A DNA stretch of 64,000 nt from Tigriopus japonicus (GCA_010645155.1 CM021316.1:12174954-12238953); one strand, 5' to 3'; positions 52,930 through 63,639 are shown, counted from the first letter of the stretch. Notes: generated from the letters alone by a model not told the origin. Translations and numbers: made by a program.

Positions 52930-54021
52930 ATGGATGCTATGGAAAGTGAAAAGGCCCATCCAACCCAATGGCATCGTTTTGTCCCTGCTGCGTTAGCATC
53001 AATCCGTCAGGCCCCATTAGTCCATGTTGATACGTCCCCGCATTTCCTTACATATGGAGCAAACCCTATCCTCCCTGCTGATGTGTTGGTAGCCCTGCCT
53101 CGACGACCCGAATCCACGGTAGAACAAGACTTGGAGAGATTGAGGAAAACCTTCGAAGAGATACGACTGAAGGAGCTGGAAAGTCACCTTAAGAACAAGG
53201 ATCTGTATGACAAGAAAGTCATGAAAAGTAAGCTCCAAGTTGGGGACTTTGTTTTCAAACATTCTCCATTGGACCTCAGCGAAAGTGGCATGTCCAGGAA
53301 GACAGCTATCTACCAAGAAGGGTCCTACAAGGTGGAGCGCATCATCAATGATAGGCAAGTGGAGATGGTAAAACGAATCATCAATAAGAACGGAAAGACG
53401 ACCACTGAAAAGGAAATAGTGAGCCGTGATCGACTAACGAAAGCTCACCAATGTGATTTGAACTAGCTGCTTGCTCCATTGGCGTGGCCCATAGCCAAAC
53501 GGTTTAAGGTAACGCAAGCCTGGCGGCCGATTATCCAAGCCAAGAGTGAAGCGGTACGTGCCGATGACTGGACCTTCCCTGAGAACGTGATAGTCAAGGA
53601 GATAAGACAAGCCCCGACACAGGAACTGGAAGTACATGCCCGCACTTAGCAGGACGTAACCAGTCCTGACATGAAACACCTCAAAACAAGTCCAAGAGTT
53701 ACACATGGTGAATTGGAAGCAGAAGCACCCTCGAGAGCTGCAACACCACTATCAGAGGAAGAAGACATGACGATACACAGTGATGACCACTGGTCCCATG
53801 CGGATGATAGTGAGAACGACGGCTCTGAGCAACCTAAAAGCCCGACGGAAGAGATGGATGAGGAAACCCATGCCCGCGGCACCAAACGTTTAAAACACGC
53901 CAGCACCCTTACTAGTGGAACGTCGCCGTCCCGCACGCCCTCAAGCAAGCGTGGACGTCTACGTGAGCAAACCCCAGCGCCCTCCAGTGAAAACGATCAG
54001 ACGCCTCCGACGTCAGCATAG
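52930..54021 (+). pseudogene. Element B: integrase C-terminus and pol tail, two stops
   Basis: Continues integrase after the LINE: HPTQWHRFVPAALASIRQAP (C: HPSQWYRFVPAALAALRQTP), then LQVGDFVFKHSPLDLSESG, the GPY-like DNA-binding end, and SRDRLTKAH. TAG codons at 53464-53466 and 53647-53649 interrupt. The same frame carries on to 54021 through an acidic, serine/proline-rich tail that corresponds to the disordered tail of C pol. The tail ends 36 bp before the hAT MITE insertion. Confidence 0.75.
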
Positions 54022-54057
54022 AAGGAAATAGAATTCAGTTCATTTCACCAATACTAC

Positions 54058-54393
54058 TAGTGATGGACCGAAAGGGCTCATAACCGAAACCGAAAGTTTC
54101 GGCCGAAAGAGGGCTTAACCGAAACCGAAACCGAAAGCAGTGTTTACTGTTTACAAAATTGTTCAAATGCAAAATCCGCCTTAAAAATTAGAATGTGTTC
54201 GATGTTGGGTAGTCGCAAATTTTAAAAAATCTTAAAACTTAAATTTCAGAGGGTTTTTGGACCAATTTTTTTTTCGATTTTGTTGTCAAACTCCATTTTA
54301 TATAGTGCTTGTCTGCTTTCGGTTTCGGTAGGCATAACCGAAACCGAAATTTCGGCCGTAATTTCGGCCGAAAGCGCTTTCGGTCCATCACTA
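54058..54393 (-). mobile_element. hAT-type MITE, copy 3, inserted in element B
   Basis: Inverted relative to copies 1 and 2, 336 bp, ends TAGTGATGGACCG and CGGTCCATCACTA. The perfect 8-bp duplication AATACTAC is at 54050-54057 and 54394-54401. It lies between the pol tail and the dUTPase of element B, so the family was still moving after B inserted. Confidence 0.9.
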
Positions 54394-54432
54394 AATACTA
54401 CTCAACTAATTCGGATCAGACAAATCATCGGA

Positions 54433-54957
54433 ATGGAAACATCAAGCAAGACCCAAGTTGGGAGGCAGACCTCTGAATCGAAATTACGCGAACTTTCCAA
54501 TGACAACCTCACCATCAGCCAGCACATGACCAAGCCTACTCTATATGTGCAAAGAATACACTCCGCTGCTTAGTTACCAAGTTTCCAGAGCCCGGAAGCT
54601 GCAGGAATGGACTTGTTCGCAATCCAGCATGTGGACCTGCCCCAAAATCAGTGGCTCAAGATGAGAACCGGAATTGAAGTGGCCTGCCCTTCCGGGACGT
54701 ATGGACGCATTGCACCCAGAAGCTCATTAGCCCTGAAGAGTGGCATTTCGATCTTAGCAGGCGTAATAGACCCAGACTACCGAGGAGAACTCCAAGTGTT
54801 ATTATTTAACCCAAGCCAAGAAAAGCTGTGCATCCAACCGGGAGACAGAATTGCGCAGTTGATTCTCGAGTATATCTGTGCGCCACGAATAGTTGAGACA
54901 CACACCCTGCAGAACACTACCAGAGGGGCCGGTGAATTTGGCTCAACGGGTATGTAA
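54433..54957 (+). pseudogene. Element B: dUTPase, one upstream stop codon
   Basis: All five trimeric-dUTPase motifs are present in order: SPEAAGMDLFA (1), GRIAPRSSLA (2), GVIDPDYRGEL (3), QPGDRIAQLIL (4) and RGAGEFGSTG (5). The enzyme turns dUTP into dUMP and keeps uracil out of newly made DNA. Two differences from the usual motifs: PRSS for PRSG in motif 2 and AGEFG for GGFG-type in motif 5. A TAG at 54571-54573 separates the N-terminal leader (ATG at 54433) from motif 1. It lies between pol and env, a place unlike the gag-pro junction position in several retroviruses. Loss of activity is not certain, since an internal ATG in motif 1 exists. Confidence 0.85.
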
Positions 54958-55016
54958 TAGACACAGACAAAGAAACGACATCAGTAACCCACCAGCAGCC
55001 GAAGTATCCACGCACC

Positions 55017-56741
55017 ATGATTCTCCCAACAACAATCGTACTTATACATTGCACCACCCTCAACTGGGCCTCGCCCATCATATTTCAAAGAAGCGGCACC
55101 ATTGCAACGGATGTAACCTCGTATATCTTGATGGGCCAAATGAATTTACAACCCCTCCTACAACAGCAGAAAAACATCTCCAACATCAAAGTATTCCTTA
55201 AGGAAGTATGGGAAGACATATCCAAAGGACAACAGGGTCCAGAACAACAGTACATCAGCTCCCAAGTCCTGCTGATCCTCGACCAGGTACGAACAGCCAA
55301 CCACCTGATAGACGATCTGCTTTCATTGGCAGACAATGAAACACCCAGAACATCTCTAACCAGACGACCCAAGCGATCTGCACTGATAATGGCCGGCCTA
55401 GCAGCCATTGGGACCACACTAAGCAGCTTAGTATACTCCCGATTCCTTTCGGTACGGATTGATAAGATCCAGCAACAAGGTGACTCCTTAGCCCACAACG
55501 TCGAGATTCTGACCCGCAAAGCTGCCGACAACACCTATAGAATTGGCATCCTGGAAAAGACAATCCAAGTGCTGGGCCGACAACAACTGGTGTTACAAGA
55601 TGAAATCGAGCAAGAAAGGGAAATGCATCGCGCCATGATGAACATTGACGCTACCTAACGAGCCCTGGCCGCATATTCCCAGACGCTTACAGAAATTCTG
55701 ACGACCCTCACTCAGGCTCTACAAGGAACAGTGAATATGCATCTCATTAGTCCAGCTCAAGTAAAAGAGGAACTGCAGCGAATCAAGCAACGAATTCCAG
55801 ACGACATGAAGTTAGCCATATCAGCAGCTCACCTTATGGACTTCTACACCCTACCATGCAAGGCAACGCTAACCAACTCTACATTCCAGATAGCCATCGC
55901 CATTCCAATCTTCAACGTTAAGGAGACGCTGGAACTCTACAAATACATCCCTACGCCAATGGTAGTTGAGGGAGGAGTAGAGTTATTCGTGAGTAGCCGA
56001 ACTCAAATGCTTGCCACTAATGTCGAGAAAACGTTATACCTGGACCTGGAAACGAGTGACATCCAAGCCTGTCTCAATGTGGGAACTTTACATCATTGCC
56101 CAGCCTTGCGAGTGCATCAGAAAGACAGCCAGCCTCCCTGTTTACACCTACTTTTCAGAGGACTTGCAATAAACGCCCTCATGATCTGCCAACACCAAGT
56201 GAGGCTCACACGATCCCTAGAGCTCACACTGACCCAAGCCAACGCGGTTCTAGTCACAGCATCCGAACCTCGACAGATCCAGCAAGAGTGCCAGAATCAA
56301 TCCCTAAGTACCATCCTGAAAGTTCAGCCAAGCCAAGAAGTTGTGCAAATTCCAGATGGTTGCTCCCTGGCCTCTGAAGAATTTTATGTGTCCTCTTCGA
56401 GGATGTCAACAGTCTACCCCCTCCAAACTCTGATGACGATACCCCATGAACCCAACCTCACAATGCAGAGTATTTTCCTCTTGAGACAAGCAGCCAAGAA
56501 ACATCCATTACCACCACTGGAACAGCTGAAGCAACAAGTTGCCCAGACCAACCCTGTCGGTTTTGTGGATCTAGACTCACTGACGACCACCCAGTCCATC
56601 GACACACCCTCATCACATTTGTGGACCATCACAGCCGTCACCACCATCAATGCCCTGACGTATGGGATCACGCTACTATGGTATTGTCGTCGGTTACGGC
56701 ATCTTCAACGCTCGGGACGAGCTTTTCAAAAAGGGAAGCTT
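55017..56741 (+). pseudogene. Element B: envelope-like glycoprotein gene with one stop
   Basis: ATG at 55017, a hydrophobic N-terminus (TTIVLIHCTTLNWASPII) as signal peptide. A dibasic furin-type site, RRPKRS, lies near residue 118, followed by a hydrophobic alanine/glycine-rich stretch (ALIMAGLAAIGTTLSSLVY) like a fusion peptide, then heptad-like coiled coil. A TAA at 55656-55658 interrupts; the same frame goes on from 55659 with several cysteines to a membrane anchor (LWTITAVTTINALTYGITLL) at about 56620-56680. The layout matches errantivirus (gypsy-type) F-like envelopes. Frame and stop continue into the LTR to 56819. Apart from the single stop it is well kept. Confidence 0.7.
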
Positions 56742-56999
56742 TGTAGTGGAACCGACGACACAGGCATAGAACCAAGCCACCGTTGTACACCCCTGTACGA
56801 AATCCCCCGTCACCAATGAGGCATACGTGTTACATCATGCCTACGTCGCGTTTAAACGCGACGATATGTTGGTTTATGGATTACAAGGACTGGTCGGACA
56901 AGTGCAGTTGTGAAACCTGTATACAATCACGCGATCACGCCATTCCATTTGCGTGATCATTGGATGATCTCAGACTAGCATCAAGTCTGAGCATGATAT
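56742..56999 (+). repeat. Element B: 3' LTR, first 258 bp, cut by element C
   Basis: Preceded by a purine-rich tract (AAAAAGGGAAGCT). TGTAGTGGAACCGACGAC... matches the 5' LTR at 40408-40665 until GAGCATGATA, after which element C begins at 57000. The rest of this LTR should lie to the right of C, outside the window. Confidence 0.85.
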
Positions 57000-57543
57000 T
57001 GTAATAAAACAGATGACGAGGTCGACATAGTCATCGAGGCGGCAAGAACAGGCCCACAAGTTACATTGGCGAAAAAGCGATGACAAGACAAAGGCCCATT
57101 AAAAGAACGTGATCGAGTCCAAAGTCAAGTCAGTGCAAGAGACCCGGTCGTGATCATAACAAGAAAGACGCCAACGACCACACATGGGGTACATATGCGA
57201 CGATAATGCCTGACAGGGTTGCCCAATTGCCAATAATGTACATATTGAATTTAAGCCTACATCTTAAACTAACACCCGGTATTGTTTTCCACACTAACAA
57301 CCCTTCCAGAATGTACGACTAGTAAACCCCAACCAATATAAATAGAACTCGCCAAAACAGGCGAAACAATTCCTTTCCTCAATCCGCCCTTTGTCCCTCA
57401 CCAGTTTACATCTCTAGTACGACATTGCCTTCTTCGAAATAAAGTAACATCGAGCAAAGAAAACAACTCGCATCTACTTTCTTCTACGACCTGGATTATT
57501 GGAGTCAGCTCGTATCCGTCTCATCCTCATCCCTTCCATTACA
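57000..57543 (+). repeat. Element C: 5' LTR (544 bp)
   Basis: TGTAATAAAACAG at 57000 to CTTCCATTACA at 57543, with perfect 6-bp inverted ends TGTAAT/ATTACA. It contains TATAAATAG at about 57338, a good TATA box, and AATAAAG at about 57437 (GAAATAAAGT). Not similar to the LTR of B outside the ends. Confidence 0.85.
57338..57346 (+). promoter_or_regulatory. Element C: likely TATA box in the LTR
   Basis: TATAAATAG inside the LTR, about 95 bp upstream of an AATAAA signal, is in the order expected for U3 promoter and R polyadenylation signal. Function is inferred from position only. Confidence 0.45.
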
Positions 57544-57547
57544 AATT

Positions 57548-57565
57548 TGGCGCAGTCGGTAGGAT
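57548..57565 (+). other. Element C: primer-binding site, tRNA-Ser type
   Basis: TGGCGCAGTCGGTAGGAT, four bases after the LTR, complementary to the 3' end of tRNA-Ser. The same site and spacing as in element B, which shows that the two are related despite unlike LTRs. Confidence 0.8.
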
Positions 57566-57792
57566 TCCGACTCCAAGAAACGCCCAACGCCATCCCATCC
57601 CACCCACGTCACTGAACCGTGGACGAACCAACCATCCGACGTACATCAGGAACCCCGCCTCACTCCCAACCGATACTATGAGCAGGTAGGACCCAATCAG
57701 AGCAGCATCTATCCATAACCGTAGAATAGACAGCCACCCCTCCACGAGAGCCCGATCCTCGCCCCAAACCACAAGACCACACTACAACAACC

Positions 57793-60700
57793 ATGGCCCA
57801 AGCAGAAGAAACTACCGAACTCCTCCTTCGGAAGATACAAGAAATGGACGGTCAGATGAATGCGTATCAACAACGGATGGATGGCCAGATAAGTGCGTAT
57901 CAACAACAGGTCAGAACATTGGAAGCGGCAATAAACGCTAACACAGCCCAAGTACAACAACAGAGATCCACCAATCAAACCGAACCCAACGACAAACTCA
58001 AGCTCAGAATGCCCATACTCTCCAAAACCACCGATCGCGATTTCTACAGATTCGAGGCAGCCACCAAAGCTGTCGTGGCAGCCAACAATTGGGATGTAAA
58101 GAAAACCGCCATGGCCGTCACAGCCAGTCTCCGAGACGAAGCTATGGACCTCTACATGCCCATCATAAAGGACCCCACAGCCTTCACCTCAATGGACGAA
58201 TTTTGGACGCGAGTCCGGAAACAATTCGTATCTCCAGCCCACCAACAGATAGCCCGAGCTGAGTACGAACGGAGAAAACAAGGGCCCAAAGAAACAATTA
58301 GGGCTTTCCACGCCCACCTCCACCGTTTATGGGAAGACGGGTACATCGAAGAAGATGAACCTTGGCGATTCAATACGCAATTGCCCGAACCCTACAACGG
58401 CGCAAGAACCGATTCACCAGGCTACAGGTCAGCCAAACTCATTAATCACTTCTTAGCCGGACTATCAGACGACGATATCCGACTCCAAGTCAAATATGCC
58501 GCCATGGTAGGCTATGGGATAACCACATACCCGGACGCCCTGAAATGTGCCTTGGAAATTCACGCCAGTAAGGAAAGGAACCGTATGGAAAAGAGGCGAC
58601 TGGCTAACGAATTTAACGGCACACACACTCGCAAACCCGAGTACTACACACCACGCGACCGCACAGAACCGATGGAACTCGGAACGGTCCAAGCTCAACC
58701 ACCCCACACGGCCCAGAAGAAATGGTGCCGTCTACACAAAACCAACAACCACGATAACAAGGACTGTATCGTGCAAAAGAGGCTCAGCAAGCAACCGCAA
58801 GAGAACCAGAAAGGCCAGCCAGACACAGCCAAATTTGGGGAAACTTGCAAACGTTGCCATGGGAAAGGACACTGGGCCCAGCAATGCCCATCCAAGCCTA
58901 CCCCACGGGAGGGACCCCGCAAAAGCCACATCCACATGATGGAAGATTACCAACCCAGAACCAACCACGAGCACAACGATAACGGCGCTGATTCTCCATA
59001 CGAAAATTGGGACAGTCCCATGAACTTCTTTGTCGACTCCCAGATACACAGCATTCGACGAAACCAATCAAACCAGGTAGCCACCTTCATCAAAATACAG
59101 ATAGAAGAGCACCATACCTTCATGCTAGTTGACACAGGCAATCTAACACACAATCTCATCGATTACGAGACATTTATCAAAGCCTATCCAAACCCAAACA
59201 AACGGCCCAAGTTGAGCCCACAAACAACCCCAATTACTGCTGCAGGACTCCAACCACTTCAGGCCATCGGAATCGCTAATATTAAAATTCACTTTGAATC
59301 CATTCCACAAGCTTGGAATGCTCGATGCCTGGTAGTGAAGAATTTGGGCACCAGTGCCATTTTAGGAGCCCCCACGATGAAGAAAATGCCCCTCATCCCC
59401 GACCTCCAGAAAGCAGTAGCATACATCGGACCCAGAGGACAACGAATTCCCCTCTACAGCCGCAACGAAGTTTCCGATCTCACCCATAAACATGACGAAG
59501 ACGCCCTTTGCCATGCCATTGACGTCTGTCTCATAAAGGACGTTGAATGTCCCCCACTCTCAGTTCAAGCGGTCGCCACAACGACCACCCGCAAACAAAC
59601 CCATATCCACACCTCAGCTGATATGCCTACTTCAGGGATTTTCATCCCTCACTCCCAGAGCAAGTTGGACAGCAAGAAAGCCGACGCTCTTATCGCTATA
59701 GTATCCACCACCAAGGGAACCACGCAAGTACCCATACTTAACCCCACTGACCAACCAATAGAACTCAAGTCAGGCACCAAAGTAGGAACTGTTTTCGCGC
59801 TACACCACGAGAATGCGAAACCCGCCCGACCAACCCAAACTCCCAAAGGAGCTGAACCCATGTACCAACACTTGGACACCGACAAGGATGAGGAGACCAT
59901 CCGCCGAATGATGTGGGATTTTATTGGACCCCCACCGCTCAAGGATCCCCAAGAAAATACCAAATGGAAACGCATCCACGAGCTGACCACAAATAAAATC
60001 CGGCAGCATCCCACCTTAACTGCTAGCCAGAAACAATTAACCGAGGACCTCCTCTACCGCTTCTACCATGTCTTGTCCCAGTCAAAATACGACGTAGGAA
60101 AGACTGACCTAATCGAGTTTCAAGTAGACACCGGAGACGCTGCACCCGTCAAAGAACCAGTAAGACCTCTCAACCCTCCGATGAAACTCGACTTGAAGAA
60201 AACCCTAGATGAATGGCTGAACCACGACATCATCGCACCGAGCATGTCTGCCTGGGCAGCAGCCCTCGTCCCAGTGAAGAAAAAAGACGGATCCTGGAGA
60301 TACGCAGTAGACTTCCGTCAACTCAATAAGGTCACCAAAAGAGATTGCTTTCCCGTCGCCCACAATCTCGAGCAATTAGCCAACGATCAACTCTCGAAAG
60401 CAAAGATTTTCATCAGCATCGATCTAGCCGGTGCATACTTAGCCATTCCAGTTCGAGAAGAAGACAAAGAAAAGCTAGCCATGGCTACACCTGAAGGCCT
60501 CTTCGAATTCAACAGAATGCCTTTCGGAGCCATGAACTCAGGCAATACGTATGCACGCCTGATGAAAATCGTAGTGGGTGACCTCGTCGACCAAAACAAG
60601 TGCTTATCATACTTCGACGACCATCTCATCGCGGCCGAGACCTTTCTACAAGGTCTATTTCGATTTGCCGAGTTCTTACATGCCATCGAAGGCGCCAATC

Positions 60701-63639
60701 TGAAAATAGGGCCCGCAAAGACAGAATTCTTCACAGACGAAGCCACATGGTTAGGACATCTCGTCACACCAGGAGGACTCACCCCAGCCGACAGACTCAC
60801 CGAAACGGTCAGAGACTGGCCCACACCAACGAATCTCAACGATTTACGCACCTTTCTAGGGAAATGCTCTTATTACCGAAAGTTCATCCCTAACTTCAGC
60901 CACATCGCTGAACCCATGAAGAAGCTGCTGTGCAAAGATACGGAGTTTCAATGGACAACGAACCAACAAAAGGCGTTCGACGAACTCAAGACGAAGCTGT
61001 GCGAAAAACCGGTATTAGCTCATCCCGACTTCCACACTACCGAACCCTTCATCTTAGACACCGACGCCTCGGGATTCGCCACCGGCGCAGTTCTCTCGCA
61101 GAAACAAGCCGACGGCACCGTACGACCCATCGCTTACGCGTCCAAGTCACTGACACACGCCGAGAAAAACTACAGTGTAACACGAAAGGAACTACTTGCA
61201 GTTATCCAAGCCATTAAGCACTTTCGCTACTTCTTACTAGGTCGACAGTTTATAGTACGGTCAGATCACATGGCCCTAAAATGGCTCATGACTTCGAAGT
61301 CCCTCAGAGGGCAACTCCTACGCTGGCGAGAAGAACTTCATGACTACGACTTCAAAATCGAGTATAGACCAGGAGCCAATCATGCTAATGCTGACGCCTT
61401 ATCCCGCAGGCCCACAGCAAACGAAGTTGCCGAACCCAGAGTAGAAGTGACAGACGAAGACCACAAGATGTACGACCAATTGGGCCTCAAACCTCCCACG
61501 ACAGGAGCTTTCAAAAAGGCAGCGGCGAACATCAATGCAGTAACCAGGAGTCAAGCAAAACGCCTGGTCGAAATGGAAACAGAAAAAGAGGAAATTGAGC
61601 AAATCGCCCCAAACGAAGAGCCCACACCACCACAAGAAGTAGTTATCGCCACCCCGCCGACAGACTCTGCGTCTACGGAAAATCACGAAGCCAAACAGAC
61701 CGACGACGTAGCCGATCCACCAAGACAAGACGACCAAGCGAACCCTTGCCTATGCGAAGACTACACTCCGAATGACCATACGCTACAGCGACTCGCTCTT
61801 CAAGACGAGAGTGACGGAAAAGAATGGACGGAAGAAGAATTACCCCACTCAAAACCTGCAGAACAAATAGCCGGATACGACATGGCGAAACTCCAGCGCG
61901 AAGACCCGGCGTTAAAACACGTCATAGGTTGGGTAGAAGACCCCAACCCCCTCCCCCTTCTCTCCGAACTAAGTGACCCCAGATTACGTCACTATCGAAA
62001 TGTACTCGGAAAACTATCGACAGCGAACGGAAAACTCTACATACTTACCGACAACCAGTTCCGTATCTGTATCCCAGATGCCCTCATTCCCAACTTACTA
62101 CGTTGCCTACACCACCACCCCCTCGCCGGACACCAAGGCAGGACCCGCACCTACAACCAAGCTCGGAGACACTTCTACTGGCCCGGAATGGCCAAAGACA
62201 TTGCCCAAATGATCGACGGATGTTCTCCCTGCCAACAAGCCAAACGCCGATCGCACGATAAGCATGTGCCCTTGGGGCAAACTAGTACCGCCGTCACCAC
62301 CAGGTTTACTCATTACTACGCCGACATCGTAGGCCCATGGCCAGGACCCGGCGGCCCAACAGGCAAGAAATATCTTCTCACTTTGCAAGACGCCTTTACC
62401 AAATTCACTGAAGCATACCCCATCAACGCCATGACCACCGAGGCAGTGCTAAAGGTATTTACCAACGACTTCTTCCCGAGATACGGAGTAGGCGTGCGAA
62501 TCATCACCGACAGAGGACGACAGTTTGTGTCTGCGCTATTTACAGCCACCTGCCGCAAACTAGGTGTTATCACTAGCCAAACTATGGCCTACGAACCTCA
62601 TACCAACCCTGTAGAACGCATGCACCGTTCATTGGAAGGGACCATCCGAGCGCTCATGCAGCAAGAGCATGCGCACCCTTCCCAGTGGTATCGCTTTGTC
62701 CCAGCTGCACTAGCTGCACTCCGACAAACCCCCTTAAGCAATCTGCCAGTTTCACCTTACGAACTGACTTTCGCCCAAGAACCTGTTATACCGGCCCAAA
62801 TCCTCGCCGACTCCATCCCTGTTCCTCCCCCCGGCGAACTCTCTCAGAGCATCCACAGATTAACTAGGGTACTCGACCAAGTCCGTACCCAACAACTCAG
62901 AAACCACGAAGCCAACCGCCAGCACTACGATAGCAAAGTTAAACCACTTCCACTGAAAATCGGTGACTGGGTCTTCAAATATCGTTCTACAGACCCGACC
63001 GAATCAGGTATTTCCCGAAAAACCGCTACCTTTCAGGACGGACCATTCCAGGTCAAAGAAATCCTAAACGACCGACAGGTTGTCATACGGAAGACCATTC
63101 ATGGCAGAGGTATGCGATCAACCACTACTACTGAGACGGTCAGTAAAGACCGCCTCACCAAAGCCCATCCGTGGGAGTTAAGCAAGCTCCAAACGCCCTT
63201 CTCGTGGCCAATAACAAGAGCAGTAAAAACACCACCTCCAAAGATTATTACTCGTGTTGTAACCCAAGCCCCCGAATGGGTCCCCAAACCAGCGACCCCG
63301 CTTTACCCCCGACAAACACCCGCTCCCACTTCCGACGAGCCCACTTCCCCTACCGACCCTACCCCAGCCCCGCCGGATGGCCCACGAACTCCACCTCCTC
63401 CAGCCCCAGTGGACGATGAGATAACGTCACTCCCTGATCATGACATGCAAATCCTCCCGGACGGGGCATCACCGAACACTAACGATATGGCCGTGGACTC
63501 AACGGCCCCCAAACGGAAAGCCACCGACCTGGACGACAGCCTCTCCCCAGCCAGACCCGACATGAAGAAACCCGCTCTAGCCCCTAGCGATTTTCCCTCG
63601 TCCTTATCTAATCGCATCTTCCACATCGCCCTATTGTAG
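57793..63639 (+). CDS. Element C: complete gag-pol polyprotein, 1,948 residues
   Basis: One open frame from ATG in good context (ACCATGG). Domains in order: glutamine-rich coiled coil (1-60), capsid core (about 80-290), zinc knuckle CKRCHGKGHWAQQC (about 352-365), protease MLVDTGN (about 443), RT from about 770 with SIDLAGAY (874) and catalytic YFDD (940). RNase H TDASGFATGAV follows (about 1090). Integrase has zinc part HHHPLAGHQ...CSPCQQ (1439-1480), catalytic YYADIVGP (1508), TDRGRQF (1572) and NPVERMHRS (1606), GPY-like module GDWVFKYRS (1725), and a proline-rich disordered tail (1790-1948). No stop or frameshift, so potentially active. GC-rich compared with the host. YFDD and FGAMNSGNTYARLM are unusual beside the common YLDD and FGL.NAP. 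It belongs to Ty3/gypsy. Confidence 0.92.
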   Translation: MAQAEETTELLLRKIQEMDGQMNAYQQRMDGQISAYQQQVRTLEAAINANTAQVQQQRSTNQTEPNDKLKLRMPILSKTTDRDFYRFEAATKAVVAANNWDVKKTAMAVTASLRDEAMDLYMPIIKDPTAFTSMDEFWTRVRKQFVSPAHQQIARAEYERRKQGPKETIRAFHAHLHRLWEDGYIEEDEPWRFNTQLPEPYNGARTDSPGYRSAKLINHFLAGLSDDDIRLQVKYAAMVGYGITTYPDALKCALEIHASKERNRMEKRRLANEFNGTHTRKPEYYTPRDRTEPMELGTVQAQPPHTAQKKWCRLHKTNNHDNKDCIVQKRLSKQPQENQKGQPDTAKFGETCKRCHGKGHWAQQCPSKPTPREGPRKSHIHMMEDYQPRTNHEHNDNGADSPYENWDSPMNFFVDSQIHSIRRNQSNQVATFIKIQIEEHHTFMLVDTGNLTHNLIDYETFIKAYPNPNKRPKLSPQTTPITAAGLQPLQAIGIANIKIHFESIPQAWNARCLVVKNLGTSAILGAPTMKKMPLIPDLQKAVAYIGPRGQRIPLYSRNEVSDLTHKHDEDALCHAIDVCLIKDVECPPLSVQAVATTTTRKQTHIHTSADMPTSGIFIPHSQSKLDSKKADALIAIVSTTKGTTQVPILNPTDQPIELKSGTKVGTVFALHHENAKPARPTQTPKGAEPMYQHLDTDKDEETIRRMMWDFIGPPPLKDPQENTKWKRIHELTTNKIRQHPTLTASQKQLTEDLLYRFYHVLSQSKYDVGKTDLIEFQVDTGDAAPVKEPVRPLNPPMKLDLKKTLDEWLNHDIIAPSMSAWAAALVPVKKKDGSWRYAVDFRQLNKVTKRDCFPVAHNLEQLANDQLSKAKIFISIDLAGAYLAIPVREEDKEKLAMATPEGLFEFNRMPFGAMNSGNTYARLMKIVVGDLVDQNKCLSYFDDHLIAAETFLQGLFRFAEFLHAIEGANLKIGPAKTEFFTDEATWLGHLVTPGGLTPADRLTETVRDWPTPTNLNDLRTFLGKCSYYRKFIPNFSHIAEPMKKLLCKDTEFQWTTNQQKAFDELKTKLCEKPVLAHPDFHTTEPFILDTDASGFATGAVLSQKQADGTVRPIAYASKSLTHAEKNYSVTRKELLAVIQAIKHFRYFLLGRQFIVRSDHMALKWLMTSKSLRGQLLRWREELHDYDFKIEYRPGANHANADALSRRPTANEVAEPRVEVTDEDHKMYDQLGLKPPTTGAFKKAAANINAVTRSQAKRLVEMETEKEEIEQIAPNEEPTPPQEVVIATPPTDSASTENHEAKQTDDVADPPRQDDQANPCLCEDYTPNDHTLQRLALQDESDGKEWTEEELPHSKPAEQIAGYDMAKLQREDPALKHVIGWVEDPNPLPLLSELSDPRLRHYRNVLGKLSTANGKLYILTDNQFRICIPDALIPNLLRCLHHHPLAGHQGRTRTYNQARRHFYWPGMAKDIAQMIDGCSPCQQAKRRSHDKHVPLGQTSTAVTTRFTHYYADIVGPWPGPGGPTGKKYLLTLQDAFTKFTEAYPINAMTTEAVLKVFTNDFFPRYGVGVRIITDRGRQFVSALFTATCRKLGVITSQTMAYEPHTNPVERMHRSLEGTIRALMQQEHAHPSQWYRFVPAALAALRQTPLSNLPVSPYELTFAQEPVIPAQILADSIPVPPPGELSQSIHRLTRVLDQVRTQQLRNHEANRQHYDSKVKPLPLKIGDWVFKYRSTDPTESGISRKTATFQDGPFQVKEILNDRQVVIRKTIHGRGMRSTTTTETVSKDRLTKAHPWELSKLQTPFSWPITRAVKTPPPKIITRVVTQAPEWVPKPATPLYPRQTPAPTSDEPTSPTDPTPAPPDGPRTPPPPAPVDDEITSLPDHDMQILPDGASPNTNDMAVDSTAPKRKATDLDDSLSPARPDMKKPALAPSDFPSSLSNRIFHIALL

